This document shows, piece after piece, positions 45,469 to 53,861 of a DNA stretch of 64,000 nucleotides (positions are counted from its first letter, which is position 1; each line of letters starts with the position of its first letter). The notes under the pieces are model-generated. The model worked only from the letters and a program-made list of their open reading frames with translations, had not been told where the DNA came from and searched no databases. The DNA lies in assembly GCF_900142185.1 (NCBI RefSeq), contig NZ_FQZZ01000001.1, positions 434,001 to 498,000 of the forward strand, given 5' to 3'. The DNA comes from Lutimaribacter pacificus. Its GTDB lineage: Bacteria; Pseudomonadota; Alphaproteobacteria; Rhodobacterales; Rhodobacteraceae. The translations under genes were made by a program, and so were the position numbers.

Positions 45469-47022
45469 GTGCAGCGACACGGTCATCTGATTGGCCGCCG
45501 CGTAGGATTGTCGCTCAAGTCGACATTTCCTGACTACACAGCTCTACGGGCCGATTTCAGCGAACGCCTCGACCAGGTGATTTCCGAAAACACTCGGATG
45601 CTCCTGAACGCGCTGACCCCGCCTGACACAGTGCCAACTGTCTCCGAAGCTGAGTTGCGGGATGTGTCAGACGCAAAGTCAGAAGCGCTCGACGCCTGGG
45701 ACGCGCGCCTTGAGATTATATTCGGCGAATACCAAAACCATCCGCAACGGTTGCGGCCACTGCGAACAGTCATGGAAGAACGTCTCGTTCGGGCTTTTGC
45801 GGGATTGATAAATCAGCAGCGGCAGGAAAACTTGGGGATTCAGCAATACATCTGGCGCTCGCGAGATGATGCCAAGGTGCGTGGCAGTCATGCGGCCTAT
45901 GACGACCGCGTATTCCGCTGGAACAATCCACCGGAGGGCGGGCATCCCGGCGAGGCACACAATTGCAGGTGCTACGCCGAGCCTGTGTTGCCGGGCGTTC
46001 AGAGCCATGTGGTGCTCGCTGACTTTGCAACCACGGCAAATGGTGTCCCCGCTCTCGATCTGACGGAGGCGATGCGTGGCTTGCGCGCCCTGACCAGCGT
46101 TGGTGCGGCGCTTCTCGCGTCTGACGCGTTGCAGGGCTGGCTCGACGCCGTGCGTGATCGGCGTGTGGATGAGGCAGGTGCGCGACTGGGGATCGATGTG
46201 ATGACCATCGAAGGCCGCCTCGCCGCGACGGCCTATGCGCTCGTTCAGGAAGGGATCGGTAGCGGGGGATACCCTGTTTTGCCCAAAAACCCTGAATTTG
46301 CACGTATCGGTGCTGAGGCGGCTGCGCTCTACGAGCTGATGAACCCCGGCACCATCCTGGAAACGGGCGTTGGCGGCGACCCCGCCGAACAACGCGCTTT
46401 GCAGGATTTCATAGAGGCGGCGGGGGCAGCATTCGCGCGCGGGAACTTGCGGCTTCAGGACGGCGATCTGGCGCAGGGCTGGGTTGAAGTCTTTCCCGAA
46501 CTGACCGAAGACGAGCGCCGCCTTGGGCAACTCCCTGGCTTTACCCCGGAACGGATCGAGCAGTGGCTTGAAACCTATCCCCTTGAAGAACTGGGCCTGC
46601 CGAACCACACCGGATCGCCGATCCCCGATGATCCGACCGACAACATCGTTTCAACCCCGATCCCGGACGAGACGGGGCCGAATATCGTCGAAGCCCGGCC
46701 CGGGACGATAACGACGCCGGGCGGCAACAGCATCCTGCCACATGGCGCAAAGGGGGACGGGCAGGAGTATATTGGCCTCAAAGGCCACGATGTTGAGCAG
46801 ATTGACGATATCATTGCCAATCCGCGTCCTGACCTAAGCGGTTTTGTCGAAGGTCGTGGTCACCTAAAAGAACAGGATGTAAGACTGTTGACTGGGCCGG
46901 ACGGTCATTGGGTCAAACTGGACGAAGATGGGAATGTATTTGCCACGAGCAATCGCAACTTGCCGTTGAGCCATAAAGAAAACTATCCCGGTGAGATCAT
47001 TCGGCCATTGGAGCAACCATGA
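45469..47022 (+). CDS. MuF-like phage head protein with C-terminal nuclease-type toxin domain
   Basis: A 517-aa polymorphic-toxin-like protein, probably 5'-truncated. Residues about 80-175 match the phage Mu gpF/minor head domain: GIQQYIWRSRDDAKVRGSHA (about 123-142), FRWNNPPEGGHPGEAHNCRC (149-168). A linker covers about 180-330. The tail (331-517) has a spacer rich in Pro and Asp (about 375-420). A toxin-like domain follows: HGAKGDGQEY, QIDDIIANPRPDLSGFVEGR, DGHWVKLDEDGNVFATSNRN. The last resembles the colicin E5/BECR nuclease pattern. The immunity candidate overlaps its stop (ATGA). The GTG start is weak. GC is lower than in neighbours. Confidence 0.65.
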   Translation: MQRHGHLIGRRVGLSLKSTFPDYTALRADFSERLDQVISENTRMLLNALTPPDTVPTVSEAELRDVSDAKSEALDAWDARLEIIFGEYQNHPQRLRPLRTVMEERLVRAFAGLINQQRQENLGIQQYIWRSRDDAKVRGSHAAYDDRVFRWNNPPEGGHPGEAHNCRCYAEPVLPGVQSHVVLADFATTANGVPALDLTEAMRGLRALTSVGAALLASDALQGWLDAVRDRRVDEAGARLGIDVMTIEGRLAATAYALVQEGIGSGGYPVLPKNPEFARIGAEAAALYELMNPGTILETGVGGDPAEQRALQDFIEAAGAAFARGNLRLQDGDLAQGWVEVFPELTEDERRLGQLPGFTPERIEQWLETYPLEELGLPNHTGSPIPDDPTDNIVSTPIPDETGPNIVEARPGTITTPGGNSILPHGAKGDGQEYIGLKGHDVEQIDDIIANPRPDLSGFVEGRGHLKEQDVRLLTGPDGHWVKLDEDGNVFATSNRNLPLSHKENYPGEIIRPLEQP

Positions 47023-47348
47023 ACGCAAGATTTGAAACCCTTATTGCGCAGGCGCAAACGGGTGCAGGAACGGAATGGATTTCCGAGGCTGAGCTGCTGG
47101 AGTTCAACGAATACCTTGCTGCGCGGGGCTTTGGCGTTTCGCGCATGGAGGTTGCGCGGGCAGAAGGCGGGACAGTTGCGCCTAATCATGGCTATGGAGT
47201 AACGCCGCAGCCTTTTCGCGGCGATGATGAGCACTGGATGCATCATTTCGATCCTGTTCGCTCCGCCGCCTATGTTCGCAGGCAGGTTCAGTATGCCAGG
47301 GAAGACGGCGCGCTGTTCGACTACAAGGTCTGGGCAGAGCAACCCTGA
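47019..47348 (+). CDS. Predicted immunity protein for the MuF-linked toxin (copy 1)
   Basis: A 109-aa small acidic protein I cannot assign to a known family. It overlaps the toxin stop by four bases and is about half identical to the second immunity candidate at 48014, sharing ERFETLIAQA-like, WISEAELL and GVSRMEVAR, plus a closing GALFDYKVWAEQP. Position, size and duplication with the toxin tail make an immunity role the simplest reading; this is inferred from context. Confidence 0.7.
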   Translation: MNARFETLIAQAQTGAGTEWISEAELLEFNEYLAARGFGVSRMEVARAEGGTVAPNHGYGVTPQPFRGDDEHWMHHFDPVRSAAYVRRQVQYAREDGALFDYKVWAEQP

Positions 47349-47372
47349 CGATTGGGCGATCCGTAGCCAAGG

Positions 47373-48011
47373 TTGTTAAAAGCCGCAGAGTGGGCGTGCC
47401 AGCTCGCGGCAGACGCCTTGGCCGCGTTGGACGCATACCTTCTTACCGCGGTGGATGGCGAACTGACGCAGGGCTGGGTCGAGGTTTTCCCGGAACTTAC
47501 GGAGGATGAACGCCGCTTGGGGCAACTGCCGGGCTTCACTCTGGAACGGGTCGAGCAATGGCTTGAAACCTATCCGATTGAAGAGCTTGGTCTGCCGAAC
47601 CACACCGGATCGCCAACTCCTGATGATCCGAACGACAACATCGTCTCTACGCCGATCCCGGATGAAGCGGGGCCGAATATCGTTGACGCTCGACCTGGGA
47701 CCACAACGACACCTGACGGCAACAGCATTCTTCCTCATGGCGCGAAGGGGAACGGGCAAGAATACATCGCCGGCAAAGGTCACACAGCTGAGCAGATCGA
47801 CGATATCATCGCCAATCCGCGTCCCGACTTGAGCGGCTTTGTCGAAGGGCGTGGCAGATACAAAGGGCAGGATATGACCCTGTTGACAGGCCAGGATGGC
47901 CATTGGGTTCTTTTGGACCCCGATGGTAACGTCATTGCTGTAAGCAACCGCAATGTCCAGCTCGGCGACAATGAAAACACCCCGAGAGACATCATTCGAC
48001 CACTGGAGTGA
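47373..48011 (+). CDS. Orphan toxin-tail cassette (copy 2)
   Basis: A frame of up to 212 aa that repeats the last third of the MuF-like protein without the head domain. It has ELTQGWVEVFPELTEDERRL, the LPNHTGSPTPDDPNDNIV spacer and the toxin-like AEQIDDIIANPRPDLSG...QDGHWVLLDPDGNVIAVSNR. The only start at its 5' end is TTG 47373 with no clear ribosome-binding site, so it may be silent unless recombined onto the upstream gene. It is followed by its own immunity candidate. Confidence 0.65.
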   Translation: MLKAAEWACQLAADALAALDAYLLTAVDGELTQGWVEVFPELTEDERRLGQLPGFTLERVEQWLETYPIEELGLPNHTGSPTPDDPNDNIVSTPIPDEAGPNIVDARPGTTTTPDGNSILPHGAKGNGQEYIAGKGHTAEQIDDIIANPRPDLSGFVEGRGRYKGQDMTLLTGQDGHWVLLDPDGNVIAVSNRNVQLGDNENTPRDIIRPLE

Positions 48012-48013
48012 TC

Positions 48014-48349
48014 ATGAACGAACGATTTGAAACTCTTATTGCACAGGCTGAGACGGGCGGTGGAACGGATTGGATATCCGAGGCCGAGCTGCTTTCCTTC
48101 AATGTTTATCTGGCGTCTTGCGGCTATGGTGTTTCCCGCATGGAGGTGGCCCGAGTAGGAGCTGAGGGCTGGCAGTCTCCATTGGACGTTACCTACGGCA
48201 TCTTGCCCGCTCCAATCGGCGACGACCCCGAACACTGGCTCAATCATTTCGATCCCCAACGTTCCGCCACATATGTGCGCGAAACTGTTCAGTTTGCCAA
48301 GAAGGACGGCGCCCTGTTCGACTACAAGGTTTGGGCTGAACAGCCTTAA
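48014..48349 (+). CDS. Predicted immunity protein (copy 2)
   Basis: A 111-aa paralogue of the protein at 47019 (shared ERFETLIAQA, WISEAELL, GVSRMEVAR, HFDP-RSA-YVR and FDYKVWAEQP). ATG 48014 has GGAG five bases upstream and keeps the same frame position as copy 1; GTG 48008 is an alternative. Its central region differs most from copy 1 (EGWQSPLDVTYGILPAP versus a shorter GTVAPNHGYGVTPQP), which may set specificity. It is likely needed even if the orphan toxin tail is silent, to protect against relatives. Confidence 0.68.
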   Translation: MNERFETLIAQAETGGGTDWISEAELLSFNVYLASCGYGVSRMEVARVGAEGWQSPLDVTYGILPAPIGDDPEHWLNHFDPQRSATYVRETVQFAKKDGALFDYKVWAEQP

Positions 48350-48594
48350 ATCACCGAGAAGCTTGGTCAAAAAAAATATACGTTTCTGCCCTGCCAACCC
48401 TGAGCCGCCATTGGTGCGACCGCAGCGAAATGGTGCTCCGTCCCGTACTGCCGACGCCCGCGCCAGTCGCAGCGAATGGCCGCTTCGGGGTATGCCGCGC
48501 GGTCAGAGGCAATGCTTCTGACGATAAAGGCAGAACTATCTGGTGCTTTTCATCGCCACTCCACAGGGCTGCGGCGATTGACCGGCCTTTGGCC

Positions 48595-48939
48595 TTACTC
48601 CACCGCGCGGATCAGCTTGCGCTCCAGCACGCGCAGCACGGTTTTCAGGTCGTGGCCACGCTTCAATATCTGCCCGTCCATGCCGACAACCGCGTATTGC
48701 CCCTGTTTCAGCCGCAGCTTGGGGTGTTTCTCGATCCGGTAGAGCGGATGTTCCGCCGTGCGCCGGAAGACCGAGAAAACGGCCGCGTCGCGCAGATGCG
48801 ATATGCCGTAGTCGCGCCATTCCCCGGCGGCCACCATGCGCCCGTAAAGCCCCAGGATCACCCCCAGCTCACGGCGGTCGAAGGCCACCTGCTCGGGCAT
48901 GGGACGGGGCGGGATCGGCGTGGGGGTCTGGATCGTCAT
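48595..48939 (-). CDS. DUF2794 family protein
   Basis: A 114-aa alphaproteobacterial protein of unknown function. It is recognised by VAFDRRELGVILGLYGRMVAAGEWRDY-type sequence in the first half and LYRIEKHPKLRLKQGQYAVVG in the second. Its start overlaps the paaX stop codon (four bases), so it is translated with the regulator. Confidence 0.85.
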   Translation of the reverse strand: MTIQTPTPIPPRPMPEQVAFDRRELGVILGLYGRMVAAGEWRDYGISHLRDAAVFSVFRRTAEHPLYRIEKHPKLRLKQGQYAVVGMDGQILKRGHDLKTVLRVLERKLIRAVE

Positions 48940-49769
48940 GGTGTCAGAGTTGCGCCCTCTGCCCGATCAATCAAGCTTTTTCCGCCGAACCGCGTCCAAA
49001 GGCCGGGATCGGCGGCTGGCATCGGGGGCAGGTCGCCCGCGGTTTGATCCCACCACGCCTCGGCCTGCGGGCTCAGCCCATGCCAGGCGCGGGCCACGGC
49101 GGCGCGGGGTTCGTCGTGCCATCCGGGCGGCAGCAGCGGCGGCGGCAGGTCGGGAAAACGCAGCACGATCCGGCGCCAGCGATGGATCAGCAGCGTGCGC
49201 GCGGCGGCGGCCTCGAGCGGTGCGGGCACGATCCCCGACAGCGCGTCCAGGTCGCGGCGCAGCGCGGCCAGCGCGGCCAGGTGTCCGGGCGTCGCGATTT
49301 CGGGGCCAAGCCCCGGCGCCAGCATCTCGATCCGACCGGTCATACGGAACCGTGCGGCGGGCGCGGGGGCCGTGGCCGGGCGCAGCGCCAGCCCGCCCAG
49401 ATGCAGCGCGCCGGTATCCGGCACCTCGTCAAGGCTCAGCGCCCAATCCGCCACCGGTCCCGTGGGGGGCGCATAGATGCGATGCGTGGCGTCGGTAAAC
49501 TTCGCCCGGCCCGATCCCGTCAGCCGGTAATGGCTCAGCCGTCCGTCGCGCTCGCTTTCGACCCAGCCGTCGCGCCCCAGCCGCGACAGCGCGGTGCGCA
49601 GCGCGCCGGGCTCCACCCCGATCCGCCCCAGCAGCCTTTGCAGCCGCGCGGTCGAAACACGGCCGCCGCGCATCTGCACGCTGTCGCCGAAAACGGTGAT
49701 CACCAGCGACCAGACGCGCAGCCTTCCGTCGGCGTGCAGGGTGTCGATCAGGGGGGCAAGCGGGTCCAT
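48936..49769 (-). CDS. paaX: PaaX-family transcriptional regulator
   Basis: A 277-aa GntR-like regulator of phenylacetate genes. Its N-terminal winged helix includes VSTARLQRLLGRIGVEPGAL and RTALSRLGRDGWVESERDGR. The C-terminal PaaX domain includes the PLLPPGWHDEPRAAVARAW stretch. In E. coli, PaaX represses paa operons until phenylacetyl-CoA binds. It stands next to paaZ on the same strand, with an intergenic repeat between. Confidence 0.88.
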   Translation of the reverse strand: MDPLAPLIDTLHADGRLRVWSLVITVFGDSVQMRGGRVSTARLQRLLGRIGVEPGALRTALSRLGRDGWVESERDGRLSHYRLTGSGRAKFTDATHRIYAPPTGPVADWALSLDEVPDTGALHLGGLALRPATAPAPAARFRMTGRIEMLAPGLGPEIATPGHLAALAALRRDLDALSGIVPAPLEAAAARTLLIHRWRRIVLRFPDLPPPLLPPGWHDEPRAAVARAWHGLSPQAEAWWDQTAGDLPPMPAADPGLWTRFGGKSLIDRAEGATLTP

Positions 49770-49827
49770 GCCCCTTGTTACCGCCTTGCGGGGCCAGAGA
49801 AAAGCCGCCCCCGATGCGCGCGCCCTG

Positions 49828-49849
49828 CTTCATCTTGCCGGAAATACTC
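49828..49849 (+). repeat. Dispersed intergenic repeat, copy E
   Basis: CTTCATCTTGCCGGAAATA then CTC, identical in the core to copies A, B and D, followed by GCGCCGCAGGC. On the minus strand it lies about 50 bases after the paaZ stop, that is, in the 3' position seen at most copies. Confidence 0.8.
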
Positions 49850-49896
49850 GCGCCGCAGGCATCCCGGCCCCACCGCCGGGACCGGCCCTTCGGGGC

Positions 49897-51918
49897 TCAG
49901 GCACCGGCAGGCCGGTCATGGCTGACCATGGTCAGCAATTCGTATTCCGCCACCTGTTCGCCATGCTGGTTGGTCAGCGTGGCATTCCACGCCACCTCGC
50001 CATAACTCCTGGTGCGTGCGGTCTTGCGTTTGCAGGTCAGCCGCACGGCGATGCTGTCGCCGGGGCTGACGGGTTTCTGAAAGCTCAGCCCGTTCAGCCC
50101 GGTATTGGCCAGCACCGGCCCCGGATCGGGTTGCACGAACAGTCCCGCCGCAAAGGACAGCAGCAGGTATCCATGCGCCACGCGGCCGGGGAAGAACGGG
50201 TTCGCCTTTGCGGCGTCCTCGTCCATATGGGCATAGAAGGTGTCGCCGGTGAAGCGGGCGAAATGCTCGATATCCTCCAGCGTGATCTCGCGCGCCTCGG
50301 TGTTCAGCGTTTCGCCGATTTCGATTTCGCCGAAGGTGCGCTGGAACGGGTGCTGCGGGCCTGTTTTCTCGGCGCTGCCCCGCACCCAGGTGCCGGTGAT
50401 CGCGGTCAGCATGTCGGGGCTGCCCTGGATGGCGCTGCGCTGCATGTAGTGCAGCACGCCGCGCACGCCGCCCAGTTCCTCGCCGCCGCCGGCGCGGCCC
50501 GGTCCGCCATGGACCATGTGGGGCAGGGGGCTGCCGTGGCCCGTCGCCTCGTCCGCGCTGTCGCGGTTCATGATGTAAAGCCGCCCGTGATGCGCCGCGC
50601 TGTGCAGCGTCACCTCGCGCGCCACGCCCGGATCGTGGGTGAACAGCGAGGCCACCAGCGATCCGCCGCCCGCATTGGCCAGCCGCGCCGCATGTGCGGT
50701 GTCGCGGCAGGGCAGCAGCGTGGCCACCGGGCCGAACGCCTCGACCCGATGCACGGCGCTGGCCGCGTCCGGGTCGGCGCAGGCCAGCAGGGTGGGGGAC
50801 AGGAAGGCGCCCGGCAGGTCCGGCGCGCTGTCGCCGCAGACAACCCGGGCCTCGGCCTTCAGTTGCGCCAGCCGTGCGGTCACGTCGTCGCGCTGCGCGA
50901 ACCCGGCCAGCGCGCCCATGCGCGTGGCCTTGTCCGCCGGGTCGCCGATGGTGATCCGGCCCAGCCTGTCGGCCAGTGCGTCGGCCACGTCACCGACCTG
51001 CGCTTCGGGTACGATCAGGCGGCGCATGGCGGTGCATTTCTGGCCCGCCTTCACCGTGATCTCGCTCACCGCCTCTTTCACGAACAGGTCGAACTCGGCG
51101 CTGCCGGGGGTGGCGTCGGGGCCAAGGATCGCGGCGTTCAGGCTGTCCTGCTCGCTGGTGAACCGCACCGCGTTGCGCAGCAGCCCCGGCGTCTGGCGCA
51201 GCATCAGCGCGGTGTCGGCCGATCCGGTAAAGGCCACCACGTCCTGCGCGCCCAGCAGCTCCAGCAGGTTGCCGGTGCGCCCGATCACCAGTTGCACCGC
51301 GCCTTCGGGCAACAGGCCGGACTCGACGATCATGCGGAAACACGCCTCGGTCAGGTAACAGGTCTGCGTTGCGGGCTTCACGATGCAGGGCACGCCCGCC
51401 AGCAGCGCCGGGGCCAGCTTTTCCAGCATCCCCCAGACCGGGAAATTGAAGGCGTTGATATGCACCGCCACGCCCTGCAGCGGCACCGCGATATGCTGGC
51501 CCAGGAACGTACCCTTGCGCGACAGCTGCTCGATATCGCCCTCGATATAGACATGGCCGTCGGGCATCTCGCGCCGCCCCTTCGAGGCGAACAGGAACAT
51601 CGTGCCGATCCCGCCGTCGATATCCACCGCGCCGTCCTGCCTTGTCGCGCCGGTCAGCGGGTTCAGGGCATAAAGTTCCTCCTTGCGGGTATCGAGATAG
51701 CCCGCCAGCGCCTTGAGCATCCCGGCGCGCTGGTGAAAGGTCATCGCGCGCAGGGCGGGGCCGCCGCGGGTTCGGGCGTGCTCCAGCATCGCGGCGAAAT
51801 CCAGCGGGGTGCCGCCGGCCTGCGCGATGGCGGTTGCGCTGACCGGGCCGACGATCTCTTGCGCGGTATCGCCCGGCGCGATCCATTGCCCGCAGGCATA
51901 GCTTTCCGGTCTCAGCAT
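49897..51918 (-). CDS. paaZ: Bifunctional oxepin-CoA hydrolase/3-oxo-5,6-dehydrosuberyl-CoA semialdehyde dehydrogenase
   Basis: A 673-aa ring-opening enzyme of aerobic phenylacetate breakdown. The N-terminal aldehyde dehydrogenase domain (about 1-520) has [27 protein letters not shown] and the catalytic Cys in [13 protein letters not shown]. The C-terminal MaoC-like hydratase (about 540-673) has [22 protein letters not shown] with the Asp/His pair, and [13 protein letters not shown]. The start 51918 ([12 protein letters not shown]) has GGGAGG upstream. It is divergent from paaI across a palindrome-bearing promoter region. Confidence 0.94.
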   Translation of the reverse strand: MLRPESYACGQWIAPGDTAQEIVGPVSATAIAQAGGTPLDFAAMLEHARTRGGPALRAMTFHQRAGMLKALAGYLDTRKEELYALNPLTGATRQDGAVDIDGGIGTMFLFASKGRREMPDGHVYIEGDIEQLSRKGTFLGQHIAVPLQGVAVHINAFNFPVWGMLEKLAPALLAGVPCIVKPATQTCYLTEACFRMIVESGLLPEGAVQLVIGRTGNLLELLGAQDVVAFTGSADTALMLRQTPGLLRNAVRFTSEQDSLNAAILGPDATPGSAEFDLFVKEAVSEITVKAGQKCTAMRRLIVPEAQVGDVADALADRLGRITIGDPADKATRMGALAGFAQRDDVTARLAQLKAEARVVCGDSAPDLPGAFLSPTLLACADPDAASAVHRVEAFGPVATLLPCRDTAHAARLANAGGGSLVASLFTHDPGVAREVTLHSAAHHGRLYIMNRDSADEATGHGSPLPHMVHGGPGRAGGGEELGGVRGVLHYMQRSAIQGSPDMLTAITGTWVRGSAEKTGPQHPFQRTFGEIEIGETLNTEAREITLEDIEHFARFTGDTFYAHMDEDAAKANPFFPGRVAHGYLLLSFAAGLFVQPDPGPVLANTGLNGLSFQKPVSPGDSIAVRLTCKRKTARTRSYGEVAWNATLTNQHGEQVAEYELLTMVSHDRPAGA

Positions 51919-51984
51919 GTCCTGTCCTCCCGCTGTCCATGTGCCCGGGCAGCATGGCGCATCGCGCGGCGTCGCGCAATACTC

Positions 51985-51998
51985 TTGACCGTGCGGTC
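51985..51998. promoter_or_regulatory. Palindromic operator between paaZ and paaI
   Basis: GACCG-TG-CGGTC (51987-51998) is preceded by TT, so that TTGACC could serve as a -35 toward paaI. It resembles the CCGACCGNNCGGTCGG-like sites of TetR-type PaaR regulators, and a TetR gene closes the adjacent operon (53861-54433). Confidence 0.6.
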
Positions 51999-52039
51999 GG
52001 TTTTGTGCACGCTTCCACAAGGAACAGGAGGAGGGCCGG

Positions 52040-52480
52040 ATGACGCCAGAAGAGCGTGCCCGCCGTTCGGCGGCGGCGATGTGGGAGGGCGACCGCGCAA
52101 GCAAGTGGCTGGGCGCGCGGATCGACGAGATCGGCCCCGGCCGGGCGGTGCTGTCGATGGAGGTCGCCGACCACCACCTGAACGGCCACAGCATCTGTCA
52201 CGGCGGCTATATCTTCACGCTGGCCGACAGCGCCTTCGCCTTTGCCTGCAACAGCCATAACAGGATGGTCGTGGCGCAGGAAAACACCATCACCTTCCTG
52301 TCCCCGGGCAAGGGGGGCGAGCGGCTGACCGCCACCGCCGAAGAGATCAGCCTGAGCGGCCGCTCGGGCGTCTACGACGTGGTGGTCACCGGGCAGGACG
52401 GCCGCAAGGTGGCGCTGTTCCGCGGGTTGTCGCGGCAATTGTCCGGGCAGCATTTCGAGGAGGAGGAGGACGAGGCATGA
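52040..52480 (+). CDS. paaI: Hydroxyphenylacetyl-CoA thioesterase PaaI
   Basis: A 146-aa hot-dog-fold thioesterase. It has LNGHSICHGGYIFTLADSAF (about residues 48-67) with the active-site pattern of PaaI, and ENTITFLSPGKGGERL. It removes CoA from dead-end ring-hydroxylated intermediates and so recovers CoA in the phenylacetate route. GGAGGAGG precedes ATG 52040. The micro-ORF at 52477 overlaps its stop. Confidence 0.92.
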   Translation: MTPEERARRSAAAMWEGDRASKWLGARIDEIGPGRAVLSMEVADHHLNGHSICHGGYIFTLADSAFAFACNSHNRMVVAQENTITFLSPGKGGERLTATAEEISLSGRSGVYDVVVTGQDGRKVALFRGLSRQLSGQHFEEEEDEA

Positions 52481-52551
52481 CAACGCCAATCATCTGCACC
52501 ATGTGCATCGGCGCGAACCGGGGCCGCGCCCCTTCGGCGGGGGCTGCGTGA
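52477..52551 (+). CDS. 24-codon ORF coupled between paaI and paaK
   Basis: The ORF begins MTTPIICTMC and ends GAA. Its ATG overlaps the paaI stop (ATGA) and its TGA overlaps the paaK start (TGATG). It therefore bridges the 69-base gap exactly and would carry ribosomes from paaI to paaK, whose own ribosome-binding site is weak. A peptide function (it has a Cys-x-x-Cys) cannot be excluded. It could also be chance, since both overlaps are short. Confidence 0.5.
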   Translation: MTTPIICTMCIGANRGRAPSAGAA

Positions 52552-53861
52552 TGGAAGACCTGTCCCCCAAACCCGGCGATCTGGAGCCGATCGAAACCGC
52601 CAGCCGCGACGAGATTTCGGCGCTGCAACTCGACCGCATGAAATGGTCGCTGCGCCACGCCTATGACAACGTGCCGTTCTATCGCCAAAGCTTCGACGAC
52701 GCGGGTGTGCATCCCGACGACCTGCACAGCCTGTCGGACCTGGCGAAATTCCCGTTCACGGCCAAAACCGACCTGCGCGACAATTACCCCTTCGGCATGT
52801 TCGCCGTGCCGCGCGCGCAGGTGCAGCGCATCCATGCCTCGTCGGGCACGACGGGGCAGCCGACCGTGGTGGGCTATACCCAAAATGACCTCGATGTCTG
52901 GGGCACGGTGGTGGCGCGGTCGCTGCGCGCCTCGGGGCTGCGGGCGGGCGACCTGCTGCACAACGCCTATGGCTACGGGTTGTTCACCGGCGGGCTGGGC
53001 ATCCACCTCGGCGCCGACAAGCTGGGGCTGGCCACTGTGCCGATCTCGGGCGGGATGACGCCGCGCCAGGTGCGCCTGATCGAGGATTTCCAGGCCACCG
53101 GCATCACCGTCACCCCGTCCTACGCGCTGTCGATCCTGGATGAATACGCGGCACAGGGGCTGGACCCGCGCAAATCGCCGCTCAAGGTCGGGATCTTCGG
53201 GGCCGAACCCTGGACCAACGCCATGCGCCGCGAGATCGAAGAGGCGTTCGACATGCACGCCGTCGACATCTACGGCCTGTCCGAGGTGATGGGCCCCGGC
53301 GTCGCCAATGAATGCGTGGAAACCAAGGACGGGTTGCACATCTGGGAGGATCATTTCTACCCCGAGGTGATCGACCCGAACACCGGCGCGGTCCTGCCCG
53401 ATGGCGAACTGGGCGAACTTGTCTTCACCTCGCTGTCGAAAGAGGCATTCCCGATCGTCCGCTACCGCACGCGCGACCTGACGCGGCTGTTGCCGGGCAC
53501 CGCGCGCACGATGCGGCGGATGGAAAAGGTGACGGGGCGCAGCGACGACATGATCATCCTGCGCGGCGTCAACGTCTTTCCCACCCAGATCGAAGAGGTG
53601 CTGATGCAGGTCCGCGACCTTGCCCCGCATTTCCAGATCGAACTGCACCGCAAGGGCCGGATGGACGCGATGCGCGTGCTCTGCGAGGCCTGCGAAGGCA
53701 TCGGCCCCTCGGGCCGCGAGGCCGCGGCGCGCGACATGGCGCATCGCATCAAGCAGACGGTGGGCATCAGCGTGGAAATCCACGTCTTCGATCCGGGCGG
53801 CGTGGCGCGCAGCCAGGGCAAGGCGGTGCGCATCATCGACAACCGCCCCGGGCGCAACTGA
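52551..53861 (+). CDS. paaK: Phenylacetate-CoA ligase
   Basis: Activates phenylacetate to its CoA ester (436 aa, AMP-forming). The P-loop is SSGTTGQPTVVGYT, and DIYGLSEVMGPGVANEC and GRSDDMIILRGVNVFPTQIE are typical of PaaK. The start 52551 (MEDLSPKPGDLEPIE) matches the family N-terminus; the in-frame GTG 52503 is rejected. The TetR gene starts in its stop codon. Confidence 0.95.
   Translation: MEDLSPKPGDLEPIETASRDEISALQLDRMKWSLRHAYDNVPFYRQSFDDAGVHPDDLHSLSDLAKFPFTAKTDLRDNYPFGMFAVPRAQVQRIHASSGTTGQPTVVGYTQNDLDVWGTVVARSLRASGLRAGDLLHNAYGYGLFTGGLGIHLGADKLGLATVPISGGMTPRQVRLIEDFQATGITVTPSYALSILDEYAAQGLDPRKSPLKVGIFGAEPWTNAMRREIEEAFDMHAVDIYGLSEVMGPGVANECVETKDGLHIWEDHFYPEVIDPNTGAVLPDGELGELVFTSLSKEAFPIVRYRTRDLTRLLPGTARTMRRMEKVTGRSDDMIILRGVNVFPTQIEEVLMQVRDLAPHFQIELHRKGRMDAMRVLCEACEGIGPSGREAAARDMAHRIKQTVGISVEIHVFDPGGVARSQGKAVRIIDNRPGRN

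Larger units (their letters stand above)
46459..48349 (+). repeat. Tandem duplication of toxin-tail plus immunity cassette
   Basis: Unit 1 (46459-47348) and unit 2 (47454-48349) each consist of a toxin tail beginning near DGxLxQGWVEVFPELTEDER and an immunity-like gene. The period is about 990 bases, and the toxin tails are very similar up to the diverging C-terminus. The two copies have drifted mostly in the last third of the toxin and in the middle of the immunity protein, as expected if specificity changed after duplication. Confidence 0.85.

Noticed and set aside
45013-48600. A prophage around the MuF-like gene
   Set aside because: No integrase, terminase, portal, capsid, tail or lysis gene and no attachment site were seen; flanking genes are chromosomal.
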